This document shows positions 28,383-36,727 of a DNA stretch of 64,000 nucleotides, in pieces. The DNA is taken from contig CAVPMY010000016.1 in the NCBI GenBank assembly GCA_963706685.1, positions 124,001 to 188,000 of the forward strand, in the 5' to 3' direction. Position 1 is the stretch's first letter. Each line of letters starts with the position of its first letter. Under the pieces are notes generated by a model that searched no databases, was not told where the DNA came from, and was given only the letters and a program-made list of their open reading frames with translations. The DNA comes from CADEEN01 sp963706685. GTDB taxonomy: Bacteria; Pseudomonadota; Gammaproteobacteria; Burkholderiales; Burkholderiaceae_C. The position numbers were made by a program, and so were the translations under genes.

Positions 28383-29032
28383 TTTTTCAGCAGCGCGGCG
28401 GCTTCGCCCTCGGATTGATCGTCGGCCTGTTGGTCGGCTTGGCGCTGGCCATCGGCGTGGCGCTGTATGTGACCAAGGTGCCGGTGCCCTTTGTCAACAA
28501 GGTGCCGCAACGCACCGCCGAGCAGGACGCGGCGGAAACCGAGCGCAACAAGAACTGGGACCCCAACGGGCCGCTGTCCAGCAAGCCCGTAGCGCCGCTG
28601 AAACCGCCGGGCACGGCGACGCCGGGCGCGCTGCCACCTGGCATCGCGCCTGCACCACCGGCAACCGCGGCCACGCCCCCGAGAAGCACGCCGGCGCCGG
28701 CCCCGGTGACGGTGGCAAAACCCACGCTGGCCGCTCCCGCAGCGGCCACGCCGGCCTCGGCGCCCGCACCCCGGTCCACCAAACCCGGCGCCGACCCGTT
28801 CACGTACTTCGTGCAAGTGGGCGCTTATGGCAAGGCTGAAGATGCCGAGCAACAGCGCGCTCGCGTCGGCCTGATGGGCATGAGCGCGAAGGTGAGTGAA
28901 CGAGAGCAGTCCGGCCGCACGGTGTACCGCGTGCGTCTGGGCCCGTACCAACGCAAGGAAGATGCCGACGCCATCCAGGAACGCCTGTCCGGCAACGGTG
29001 TCGAAGCGGCGCTGGTGCGCGTTGAGCGCTGA
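28379..29032 (+). CDS. SPOR-domain cell-division-type membrane protein
   Basis: A 217-residue bitopic protein. One N-terminal membrane helix (about residues 9-31) is followed by a Pro/Ala-rich linker (about 70-135) and a C-terminal SPOR domain (about 138-215, FTYFVQVGAYGKAEDAEQQR and YRVRLGPYQRKEDA). SPOR domains bind glycan strands stripped of stem peptides and localise to the septum, so a role like FtsN or DamX is likely but unproven. It starts inside the argS stop codon (ATGA) and is followed 34 bp later by dsbA. Confidence 0.92.
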   Translation: MIFQQRGGFALGLIVGLLVGLALAIGVALYVTKVPVPFVNKVPQRTAEQDAAETERNKNWDPNGPLSSKPVAPLKPPGTATPGALPPGIAPAPPATAATPPRSTPAPAPVTVAKPTLAAPAAATPASAPAPRSTKPGADPFTYFVQVGAYGKAEDAEQQRARVGLMGMSAKVSEREQSGRTVYRVRLGPYQRKEDADAIQERLSGNGVEAALVRVER

Positions 29033-29066
29033 CGATATTTTGAAGACTGAAGGGAAACTGCAGACC

Positions 29067-29714
29067 ATGATCAATCGACGCGAACTGACCTGCACCGGTG
29101 TGGCCGCGGCCCTGTGGGCTGCCAGCGGGGCTCGCGCCCAAGGCGGGCCGACGCCCGTCGAGGGCAAGGACTATGTGCGCCTGCCCTCGCCGGCGCCGGT
29201 GGCCGCGCCGGCCGGCAAGTTCGAGGTGGTGGAGTTCTTCTCCTACGGCTGTCCGCATTGCTACGCCTTCGAGCCGCTGCTCGAGCCGTGGATCAAGAAG
29301 CTGCCGGCCGATGTGGCGTTTCGCCGTGTGCCGGCCGCCTTCAACGCCGCCTGGGAGGGGTTGGCCAAGATCTTCTACGCGCTCGAAGCCACGGACCAGG
29401 TCGAGGCCATGCACAAGCGCGTCTTTGCAGCCATCCACGTGCAGCGCCAGCGGCTCGACAAGGAAGCCGACATCGCGGCATTCATCAAAAGTGGCGGTGG
29501 CGACGAGGCCAAATTCCTCGACGCCTACAAGTCGTTCAGCGTCGCCACCAAGTTGCGCCAGGGCAAGCAACTCGCCGAGGCCTACAAGATCGACGGTGTA
29601 CCGACGATCGGCGTTCACGGCCGCTGGTTCACCTCAGGATCGCTGGCAGGCTCTCACGAACGCGCCCTGGCCGTCGTCGATCAGCTGCTTCAACGAGCCC
29701 GCAAACCGAACTGA
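29067..29714 (+). CDS. dsbA: Thiol:disulfide interchange protein DsbA/DsbL
   Basis: Periplasmic oxidase that introduces disulfides into exported proteins, 215 residues. N-terminal signal peptide (cut near ASGARA, with RR at residues 4-5), thioredoxin fold with active-site CPHC in YGCPHCYAF, and the cis-Pro loop GVPTIGVHG. Start chosen at 29067 (MINRRELTCTG), preceded by AAGGGA. It follows the SPOR gene in the argS cluster. In relatives I recall an SDR gene next; here lptA follows after a hairpin at 29766-29795. Confidence 0.95.
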   Translation: MINRRELTCTGVAAALWAASGARAQGGPTPVEGKDYVRLPSPAPVAAPAGKFEVVEFFSYGCPHCYAFEPLLEPWIKKLPADVAFRRVPAAFNAAWEGLAKIFYALEATDQVEAMHKRVFAAIHVQRQRLDKEADIAAFIKSGGGDEAKFLDAYKSFSVATKLRQGKQLAEAYKIDGVPTIGVHGRWFTSGSLAGSHERALAVVDQLLQRARKPN

Positions 29715-29765
29715 TCTGGCCAAAGCCGAGCCGCGCGGAGCGCGTGTCGGCAAGATGTCGCAACT

Positions 29766-29795
29766 GCGGCCCAAGGGGAGACCCCTCTGGGCCGC
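29766..29795. terminator. Extended hairpin between dsbA and lptA
   Basis: An 8-bp outer stem GCGGCCCA / TGGGCCGC encloses an inner AGGGG/CCCCT stem with an AGA loop and one bulged C. No T-run follows on the plus strand. It shares the CCCAAGGGG...CCCCTCTGGG layout with the repeat after glcB (20625-20675), so it may be a copy of the same intergenic element and a terminator for dsbA. Confidence 0.5.
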
Positions 29796-29806
29796 ATTGC
29801 CATGGC

Positions 29807-29812
29807 TAGAAT
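29807..29812 (+). promoter_or_regulatory. -10-like element before lptA
   Basis: TAGAAT lies 22 bp before the lptA ATG and right after the dsbA hairpin. No clear -35. If functional it gives lptA-lptB-rpoN their own promoter at the junction with the dsbA block. Confidence 0.35.
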
Positions 29813-29834
29813 GGTCTGCAAGTTTTGTGCCTTC

Positions 29835-30410
29835 ATGAAGACAGTTCTCGCACTCACGCTGCTGGCCGCCCTCGCGCTGCCCTGGGCACATGCCGAACGG
29901 GCCGATCGCAGCAAGCCGTTGACGATCGAGGCCGACCAGCCGGGCACGCTCGACCTGGTCAAGCAGGTCGTGGTGTTCAACGGCAACGTCGTCCTCACGC
30001 AGGGCACGATGGTCATTCACGCCGAGCGCGTCGAAGTGCGCGAGCGCGCCGACGGCCACCGCAGCGCCACGGCCCTGGGCAATGGCGGCAAGCCGGCCAG
30101 CTTCAGGCAGAAGCGCGACGGTGTCGATGAAACCATCGAAGGCGTGGCCGACCGCATCGAATACGACAGCCGCGGCGACGTGGTCCGCTTTGCCGGCAAT
30201 GCACAGGTGCGGCGCCTGCGCAGCGGCACGGCGGCAGACGAAGTCAGCGGCGGCGTCATCACCTACGACAACGGCAACGAGACGTTCAGCGTGCAGGGTG
30301 CGCCGAATGCCGTGGCCGGAGCGGCTTCGGGCCCGGGCGATGGGCGTGTGCGCGTCACCCTCACGCCCAGGCCCGAGCCGTCGGACGCCGCTGCTTCGGC
30401 GCCCAAATGA
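29835..30410 (+). CDS. lptA: LPS transport periplasmic protein LptA
   Basis: Forms the periplasmic bridge carrying LPS from LptC to LptD. About 191 residues from ATG 29835 (MKTVLALTLLAALALP), with a Sec signal cut near AHA. The OstA-type beta-jellyroll repeats LDLVKQVVVFNGNVVLTQGTMVIHAERVEV, FRQKRDGVDETIEG and VVRFAGNAQVRR are recognisable. An upstream in-frame start at 29802 would add 11 non-signal-like residues. The stop overlaps the lptB start (ATGA). Confidence 0.93.
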   Translation: MKTVLALTLLAALALPWAHAERADRSKPLTIEADQPGTLDLVKQVVVFNGNVVLTQGTMVIHAERVEVRERADGHRSATALGNGGKPASFRQKRDGVDETIEGVADRIEYDSRGDVVRFAGNAQVRRLRSGTAADEVSGGVITYDNGNETFSVQGAPNAVAGAASGPGDGRVRVTLTPRPEPSDAAASAPK

Positions 30411-31201
30411 GCGCCGTACCGATCGATGTGCCGATCTCGGCGCTGCCCAGTACGCTGGGCAACAGCCGCCTCGAAGCGCGCGGCCTGAAGAAGACCTATG
30501 GCGCGCGCACGGTGGTCAAGGACATTCACCTGGCCGTGGGCGCCGGCGAAGTCGTCGGCCTGCTCGGGCCCAATGGTGCCGGCAAGACGACGGTCTTCTA
30601 CATGGTCGTCGGACTGGTGCGCGCCGATGCCGGCGAGATCACGATCGACGGCGCCCCGGTCCACGGCAAGCCGATCCATCAGCGCTCGCGACTCGGTCTG
30701 TCCTACCTGCCGCAGGAGGCGTCGATCTTTCGCAAGCTCAGCGTCGAAGAGAACATCCGCGCCGTGCTCGAGTTGCAGCACGGCCCCAATGGCCGTGGCC
30801 TGCCGTCCGGGCAGATCGACAAGCTGTTGAACGGCCTGCTGGTCGACTTGTCGATCGACAAGCTGCGCACCAGCCCGGCGCCGGCGCTGTCGGGCGGCGA
30901 GCGGCGCCGCGTCGAGATTGCGCGCGCGCTGGCCACACAGCCGCGATTCATCCTGCTCGACGAACCATTCGCCGGCGTCGATCCGATTGCCGTGATCGAG
31001 ATCCAGCGCATCATCGGTTTTCTCAAGGCCCGTGGCATCGGCGTGCTGATCACCGACCACAACGTGCGCGAAACGCTGGGCATCTGCGACCGCGCCTACA
31101 TCATCAGCGAAGGCAATGTGCTGGCCGAAGGCACGCCTGAAGAGATCGTTGCCAATCCCGACGTTCGCAAGGTCTATCTCGGCGAACATTTCCGCATGTA
31201 G
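30407..31201 (+). CDS. lptB: LPS export ABC transporter ATP-binding protein LptB
   Basis: ATPase of the LptB2FG transporter, 264 residues, slightly longer than the usual 240 because of a 20-residue N-terminal extension. Walker A GPNGAGKTT, signature motif LSGGERRRVEIARAL, Walker B FILLDEPFAGVDPIA and the switch histidine in ITDHNVRETLGICDRAYI are all intact. It is coupled to lptA by ATGA overlap and ends 12 bp before rpoN, the conserved lptA-lptB-rpoN order. Confidence 0.97.
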   Translation: MSAVPIDVPISALPSTLGNSRLEARGLKKTYGARTVVKDIHLAVGAGEVVGLLGPNGAGKTTVFYMVVGLVRADAGEITIDGAPVHGKPIHQRSRLGLSYLPQEASIFRKLSVEENIRAVLELQHGPNGRGLPSGQIDKLLNGLLVDLSIDKLRTSPAPALSGGERRRVEIARALATQPRFILLDEPFAGVDPIAVIEIQRIIGFLKARGIGVLITDHNVRETLGICDRAYIISEGNVLAEGTPEEIVANPDVRKVYLGEHFRM

Positions 31202-31213
31202 GGCAGGATCGAC

Positions 31214-32732
31214 GTGAAGCCCTCATTGCAGGTCCGCCTGTCGCAGCACCTCGCGCTGACGCCGCAACTCCAGCAGTCGATCCGGCTCTTGCAGCTTTCC
31301 ACCCTGGAGCTGCACCAGGAAGTCGAGCAGATGCTCGAGCAGAACCCGTTCCTGGAAGCCGAGGAAGAGACGCCGACGATCGACGAGCCGCCGCCGCCCG
31401 AGCTTGCGCCGCCGCAACGAGACGACTACGTGGCCTCCGACGAAGGTCGCGAGGAAACGCAGTCGCCGATCGATGCGGCCGAGTTCGGCGCCGCCGATCG
31501 CGATGAGTGGGTCAACGGTACCGAAGGCGATGACTTCGACGGCATCCGCGAACTGCCTTCCCTGAACGCCGGCGGCGCCGCCAGCAGCAGCAATGGCGAC
31601 GACGACTTCGAGCCGCAGGAGCGCGATACACACGGGCCGACGCTGGCTGATCACCTGTTGCAACAGCTGGCCGGCATGCGCCTGGCGGCCGAGGAGCGCG
31701 CGGCGATCCATGTGCTGATCGAGTCCCTGAACGAGGACGGCTACCTTGCCGACGCGCTCGAAGACATCGTCGCTGCCATGCTGCCCGACGACGCCGACGA
31801 AGAGCAGCGTGAACTGATGCACGAACGGCTGCAGGTAGCGCTCAAATGGCTGCAAAGCCTGGAGCCGATCGGCGTCGGCGCGCGCGACCTGGCCGAATGC
31901 CTGACGCTGCAACTGCGCGCGAAGGTGCGCTGCGAAGCCCAGGCGGTGGCCATCATCGTCTGCAAGCAGCACCTGGACCTGCTGGCGCGGCGCGACTTCA
32001 AGCGGCTCGCGGCGGCTACGGGCGCCGACGACGAATTGTTGAGGGCCGCGCAGGCCATGATCGTGCGCTGCGAACCCAAACCCGGCCGGCCGTTCGGCCG
32101 CTCCGAAGGCGCGCCGGTGGTGCCCGACGTGATCGTGCAAAAGGCCGGCCGCGGCTGGCGCGTCGTCCTCAATCCGGACGTCATGCCCAAGCTGCGCATC
32201 AACGACCTCTACGCGCAGGCCATCAAGGGCGGCCGCGGCAACAGCGGCTCACCGCTGGCCGCACGGTTGCAGGAAGCGCGCTGGTTCGTCAAGAACGTGC
32301 AGCAGCGCTTCGACACCATCGCCCGCGTCTCGCAAGCCATCGTCGAGCGCCAGAAGGGCTTCTTCACGCACGGCGAGATCGCGATGCGACCGCTGGTGCT
32401 GCGCGAGATCGCCGATGAGCTGGGCCTGCACGAAAGCACGATCTCGCGCGTCACCACCGCCAAGTACATGGCCACGCCGCTCGGCACCTTCGAGCTGAAG
32501 TATTTCTTCGGCTCCGGCCTGGCCACCGAGGCCGGCGGCAATGCCTCGTCGACCGCGGTGCGGGCGCTGATCAAGCAGCTGGTCGCGCAGGAGGCGAGCC
32601 GACAGACCACTGTCGGACAACCAGTTGTCGGCGATGCTCGGCGAACAGGGCATCACGGTGGCGCGGCGCACGGTGGCCAAGTACCGCGAGGCGCTGAAGA
32701 TTGCGCCCGCCAACCTCCGGCGGGCGCTGTGA
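31214..32732 (+). CDS. rpoN: RNA polymerase sigma-54 factor, with a frameshift near the 3' end
   Basis: Sigma-54. The N-terminal activator-interacting region is clear (QHLALTPQLQQSIRLLQLSTLELHQEVEQ), followed by an acidic region II, core-binding domain and the DNA-binding region ending ALIKQLVAQEASRQ. There the frame is broken: an extra base near 32604-32608 (CAGACCACTG where CAGCCACTG would keep frame) shifts into the next ORF. Reading in the +1 frame from 32607 restores LSDNQLSAML, the RpoN box ARRTVAKYRE and a TGA at 32730. As written, the gene loses its essential promoter -24 recognition box and fuses to the downstream methyltransferase. All other features look functional, so I suspect a sequence error. 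Start GTG at 31214. Confidence 0.9.
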
Positions 32733-33994
32733 CGGCGGTCAATCTCTTTCTGCCCTGCCCACAGGGTGTCGAGGCGTTGCTTGCCGATGAGTGCACGCGC
32801 CTGCTCGGTGCGCAGGCAACGGTGGCCCAACAGCGCGGCGGCGTGCAGGTCAGTGGCGATGAAGTCACGGCGATGCGACTCAATCTCGAAAGCCGCCTCG
32901 CACAGCGCGTGCTCTGGCCGCTGGCCCACGGGCCCTACCGCAACGAGGTCGACCTCTATCAACTTGCGCGCACAGTGGATTGGCAGCGCTGGATGACGCC
33001 GCGGCAAACGCTGCGCGTGGACACGACGGCGCAACGCTCGCCGCTGCAAAGCCTGAATTTCGCGTCGCTGCGCATCAAGGACGCGGTCTGCGACGCGCTG
33101 CGCGAGGCCACCGGCGAGCGGCCGAGCGTCGACACGCGCCATCCCGACTTGCCGCTGTCGCTGCACGTGACGGCCACGCATGCCACGTTGTATGCCGACA
33201 CGTCCGGCGAAGCCCTGTTCAAACGCGGCTGGCGCGACGCCGGTGCCCTCAAAGGCGAGGCGCCGCTGAAGGAAACACTTGCGGCGGCGATGCTCGCCGC
33301 CGCCGGCTGGCAGGGCCGCGCCGATGACGGGCCGCTGTTCGATCCGTTCTGCGGCGCCGGCACGATCGCGATCGAAGCCGCGCAGATCGCCTGCGGCATC
33401 GCGCCCGGTTCAAACCGCCGCTTCGCGTTCGAAGGCCTCGCGCCATGGCGCGCGCACCAAGCCGCCTGGCGCACGATGCGCGAGGCTGCGACAAGCCGAG
33501 TGCATGCGAGTGCGGTGCCGATCTATGCCGGCGACGTCAGTTTTCGCATGACGGACTTTGCGACGCGCAACGCCGAACGCGCGGGTGTATTTGGCGCCAT
33601 CGATTTCAAGACGGCCGACGCGCTGCAACGTTTGCCGCCGGGAGCGCAGGGCACGATGGTGCTGAACCCGCCGTATGGTGAGCGCATCGACGCCAAGGGC
33701 CAAGGATCAGGCGCCGGTCGTCAGGCCATCGAAGGCGTGAAAGATGCGGCGGGCCAAGCGGGCAACCCGGCCGAATTCTTCGCCGCCCTGGCTGCGCACT
33801 GGAAGCGTCATTACGCCGGCTGGACGGCCTGGGTGCTGACACCCGAGATGAAACTGCCGACGCTGATGCGTCTCAAGGAAAGCCGGCGCGTGCCGCTGTG
33901 GAACGGGCCGATCGAATGCCGGCTGTTCCGTTTCGACATGGTCGCCGGGTCGGCGCGCGGCGCCCCTGCTGGTCAGGCGGTGGCGCGTGAGTGA
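32729..33994 (+). CDS. THUMP-domain class I SAM-dependent 23S rRNA methyltransferase (RlmL N-terminal type)
   Basis: About 421 residues from a GTG at 32729 that overlaps the corrected rpoN stop (GTGA). N-terminal THUMP-containing region (about 1-160), then a Rossmann methyltransferase with motif I FDPFCGAGTIAIEAA and the catalytic motif NPPYGERI typical of N2-guanine RNA methyltransferases such as the RlmL/YcbY N-terminal half (m2G2445). About 35 extra residues rich in Gly/Ala follow NPPYGER. Because of the rpoN frameshift this gene appears fused to rpoN in a naive six-frame view; the two are separate genes. Confidence 0.9.
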   Translation: MTAVNLFLPCPQGVEALLADECTRLLGAQATVAQQRGGVQVSGDEVTAMRLNLESRLAQRVLWPLAHGPYRNEVDLYQLARTVDWQRWMTPRQTLRVDTTAQRSPLQSLNFASLRIKDAVCDALREATGERPSVDTRHPDLPLSLHVTATHATLYADTSGEALFKRGWRDAGALKGEAPLKETLAAAMLAAAGWQGRADDGPLFDPFCGAGTIAIEAAQIACGIAPGSNRRFAFEGLAPWRAHQAAWRTMREAATSRVHASAVPIYAGDVSFRMTDFATRNAERAGVFGAIDFKTADALQRLPPGAQGTMVLNPPYGERIDAKGQGSGAGRQAIEGVKDAAGQAGNPAEFFAALAAHWKRHYAGWTAWVLTPEMKLPTLMRLKESRRVPLWNGPIECRLFRFDMVAGSARGAPAGQAVARE

Positions 33995-34024
33995 CCGCAC
34001 GCCCCAGGAACACCGGCGGCTGAC

Positions 34025-34435
34025 TCAGCCAAACTTGCCCAGGATGGCCCCGATGTCACCCAGCCCGCCGGCGGGCAGGGCGCCTTCCGGCGTGGCCTTG
34101 TCGACCATCTGCGGCAGCAGTTGCGACAGCTGGCCGAGCAGGTCGCTCTGGCCCATGCCGGTTTGCCGCGTCAGCTGGCTCAGCAGATCGCCGCCGAGCA
34201 CATTGCCCAGTTGATCGGGCGCGATCGGCAGATTCTCGCCCTTGCCGACCCACGAATTCATGACATCGCCCAGGCCGCCCTGCTGGAACTGCTCCGCCAA
34301 GCCGGCCAGGCCGCCACCCCCGCCGCCCTGGTTGGCCAACATGCCGGCGACGATGTTGATCAGCGCGCCCGCGCCGCCTTGTTGCTGCTGCCCGCCACCG
34401 AGCATGCCGCCCAGCACTGAATCGAGAAGACCCAT
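34025..34435 (-). CDS. YidB family (DUF937-type) protein
   Basis: A 136-residue protein beginning MGLLDSVLGGMLGG, with Gln- and Gly-rich low-complexity stretches. It has the YidB-type core GLGDVMNSWVGKGENLPI, LGNVLGGDLLSQL and QMVDKATPEGALP. The family is widespread in proteobacteria and its function is unknown. No signal peptide. Convergent with the rRNA methyltransferase (30 bp between stops). Confidence 0.88.
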   Translation of the reverse strand: MGLLDSVLGGMLGGGQQQQGGAGALINIVAGMLANQGGGGGGLAGLAEQFQQGGLGDVMNSWVGKGENLPIAPDQLGNVLGGDLLSQLTRQTGMGQSDLLGQLSQLLPQMVDKATPEGALPAGGLGDIGAILGKFG

Positions 34436-34530
34436 CGTGAACTCCAGTCCGTCTTTTGTGAGGAGCGTTCATTGTCGGCGCATGCCCTGGCAGCGCCAAG
34501 CCTGGGGCGGGAAACCACTCGGATGGCGGC

Positions 34531-34547
34531 TGTAGGCGGTTCCTACA
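34531..34547. promoter_or_regulatory. Short inverted repeat upstream of the secreted-protein gene
   Basis: TGTAGG-CGGTT-CCTACA, 6-bp arms, 38 bp before the ATG at 34585 and followed by CTTTTGTCACCC. Could be an operator or a small hairpin; low confidence. Confidence 0.3.
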
Positions 34548-34584
34548 CTTTTGTCACCCGGAACCCACCATCGAAGGCACGCTC

Positions 34585-35478
34585 ATGTCCATGCATCGCG
34601 GCATCAAGAGGCTTTTGACTGCAATGGCCGTGCTGGCAGCGCTGGCGGCAGTGAGCACGCAAGCCACCAACTACTCGGTGTGGATCAACGGCCGCACCGG
34701 CGGCGGCCAGCTCGGCAACCACAATGACTTCACCTACTTCGGGCCCGGATCTGTCAATGCCGGCGTCAACAAGCGTTCAGCCAACTGGGACGGCTACAAC
34801 CGCATCGCCGACCAGAACCAACTGATCCGCGACGCCCTCGACTGTTACTGCACCGGAGCCAACTGGTGCTACGTCGCCGCGCACAGTGCGGGCAACCTTC
34901 AGATCGGCTACGCGCTCGATTTCTTCGGCGGCTCGCAGCGCTACAAGAAGATGCCAACGCCGAACGCGCAAGGCCAATGCACAAACAGCGACGGCGGCAC
35001 GCAGACCGGCTGGAACATCAAATGGGTCAACGTGGCCGGCGGCGCGGCCGGCGGCAGCGAACTGGCCAACGCCGGCGAATGGGCGCTCAGCGAGCCGCTG
35101 GTCTCGGACCTGAAGACCAGCACCGCACGCGCGCTGTACAACCACAACAACACGCGCGGCAGCATGTTCTACATGTTTGCCGGCGCCAAGGGCACGCTCT
35201 ACTCCTTCCTGCTGCCGGGCCAAGACGACGAGGTGGTGGCCTACCACTCCGCAGGCGGCGTGTCGGGCAGCTCGGGTGCGTCGTTCTGCAACCCGGGCGA
35301 CTGGTTCTGCAATGACCTCACGCTCGGCAGCGGCGCCAACCAGGGCGGCCGCGCCAAATGGGCCAACCACTCGGTGAAGTTCCGCGACGGCGGCGAACGC
35401 GTCAACCACTACAACCAGGGCAACTGGGCCGGCATCGTCGGCAAGGTTCGCGAGGACATGGAGGCCAATGCCCGTTAA
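34585..35478 (+). CDS. Secreted alpha/beta-hydrolase-like protein of unknown function
   Basis: A 297-residue protein with a Sec signal (hydrophobic residues about 10-23, cut near STQA). The mature part has a lipase-like nucleophile elbow AHSAGN (about residues 99-104), a preceding WINGRTGGG that could be the oxyanion-hole loop, and late candidate acid/His residues (QDDEVVAYHSAGG; WANHSV). Six cysteines, including the pair CYCTGANWC, would suit disulfide bonding by the DsbA encoded 5 kb upstream. I do not recognise a named family. It overlaps the next gene by 11 bp (35468-35478), so the two are probably co-expressed. Confidence 0.7.
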   Translation: MSMHRGIKRLLTAMAVLAALAAVSTQATNYSVWINGRTGGGQLGNHNDFTYFGPGSVNAGVNKRSANWDGYNRIADQNQLIRDALDCYCTGANWCYVAAHSAGNLQIGYALDFFGGSQRYKKMPTPNAQGQCTNSDGGTQTGWNIKWVNVAGGAAGGSELANAGEWALSEPLVSDLKTSTARALYNHNNTRGSMFYMFAGAKGTLYSFLLPGQDDEVVAYHSAGGVSGSSGASFCNPGDWFCNDLTLGSGANQGGRAKWANHSVKFRDGGERVNHYNQGNWAGIVGKVREDMEANAR

Positions 35479-36727
35479 CCGCATCAGCCCTGTTCTCTTC
35501 TTGCGGCGTCGCTGGCGCTGGCTGCTCTGGGGCGTGCCGGTCGCGGCGCTGATCGGCGGTCTGTTCGGCTGGTGGGTCGTGGCCTGGCAGGCCGATGCCC
35601 AGGGCGAGCCAGCGCTGGCCACCGCGCCGCCGGCGCGCGCTGTTGCTGCGGCGAGTTCGGCCGCGCGCGACACGACTGCGCCGTACAGCGCCGCCGGGCA
35701 ACAGGCTCGCCTGGCGCAACTCGCGTTGTGGCAACAGCGCCTCGAGCGCGCGCACGAGGCGCTGCAAAACTACAGCAAACACAGCCGCTATCCGCACACG
35801 TCGCGCCCGGCCGAAGAGCAGGCCGACCAGATGTTTCCCAACGAGCCGGTGCAGGAAGAACATCCACTGCGCGAGCCCCGGGGCCAGGCCGCCAGCGGCG
35901 TGCGGCTGCGCACGACGCAGGAGCGTGTCTTCGTGCAAGGTGACGAGAGCGTGTACTTCACCGTCTCACTGGTCGACGATCAGGGCCAGGCGCTGCCGCT
36001 GCGGGTGCTCAATGCCGCCGCGCGCGAAGTCACGCCGCCGACCGTGGCCTCGCTCTACCCGGTGCTGCCGATGGTGTTCAACGACGACGGCAGCGATGGC
36101 GACAACGCCGCCGGCGACCTCGAGTTCACGGCGCAACTGCGCCCGGCCGCGCAGGGTTTTGCCGCGCTGGCCGGACAGATCCGGGTCGAAGTCTTCATGG
36201 AGTACCGCGGCCAGCGCGGCTTCACCTACTTCGACATCTACGTCACCCCGGACGCGCCGGCAACGTGGAGCGGGCGGGTGCGCGACGGGATGGAGAACGG
36301 CTCGCTGAACTTCTACCTCGGTGCCACGGTGCGTCAGCCCGGCCGCTATGTCGTCACCGGCCGCATCGACGACGCCACGGGCTTGCCGCTGGCGCTGCTG
36401 ACCTTCAACGACGAAGTCGGCCGCGGTGATACCGAGTTCCGCCTGTCGCTGTTCGGCAAACTCGTTCGCGAGGCCAAGCCGGTGCTGCCGCTGACGCTGC
36501 GCGACGTGGTGGCTTTCCGGCTGCGCGATGAGGGCCATCCCGACCGCGCGCTGATGCCGCGATTGAACGGCACGGTGCATGTGAGCGGCAAGCATGCGCT
36601 GGCATCGTTTTCGGACGCCGAATGGTCCGACGAGCAGCGTGCACGCTACCTCGCCGAGCTGACGCGCGATGTCGACGAGGCGCAGAAGAAGGTCAACCAG
36701 CTCAACGCGGCAGAGCAGAAACCGTAG
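35468..36727 (+). CDS. Membrane-anchored beta-sandwich protein of unknown function
   Basis: A 419-residue protein. A basic N-terminus precedes one membrane helix (about residues 18-40), then an Ala-rich linker and a helical stretch (LARLALWQQRLERAHEAL type). The periplasmic part starts near residue 125. The segment FNDDGSDGDNAAGDLEF has the D-D-G-x-x-G-D-x-x-x-G-D layout of choice-of-anchor-X/Ca-binding Ig-like modules. The C-terminus ends in a charged helix. It is read from a start that overlaps the secreted hydrolase-like gene, so it may hold or fold that partner at the cell envelope (inference). It overlaps the DUF2145 gene tail to tail by 26 bp. Confidence 0.65.
   Translation: MPVNRISPVLFLRRRWRWLLWGVPVAALIGGLFGWWVVAWQADAQGEPALATAPPARAVAAASSAARDTTAPYSAAGQQARLAQLALWQQRLERAHEALQNYSKHSRYPHTSRPAEEQADQMFPNEPVQEEHPLREPRGQAASGVRLRTTQERVFVQGDESVYFTVSLVDDQGQALPLRVLNAAAREVTPPTVASLYPVLPMVFNDDGSDGDNAAGDLEFTAQLRPAAQGFAALAGQIRVEVFMEYRGQRGFTYFDIYVTPDAPATWSGRVRDGMENGSLNFYLGATVRQPGRYVVTGRIDDATGLPLALLTFNDEVGRGDTEFRLSLFGKLVREAKPVLPLTLRDVVAFRLRDEGHPDRALMPRLNGTVHVSGKHALASFSDAEWSDEQRARYLAELTRDVDEAQKKVNQLNAAEQKP

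Noticed and set aside
31214..33994. A 926-residue sigma-54/methyltransferase fusion protein
   Set aside because: Created by the frameshift in rpoN. The methyltransferase has its own GTG start overlapping the corrected rpoN stop.
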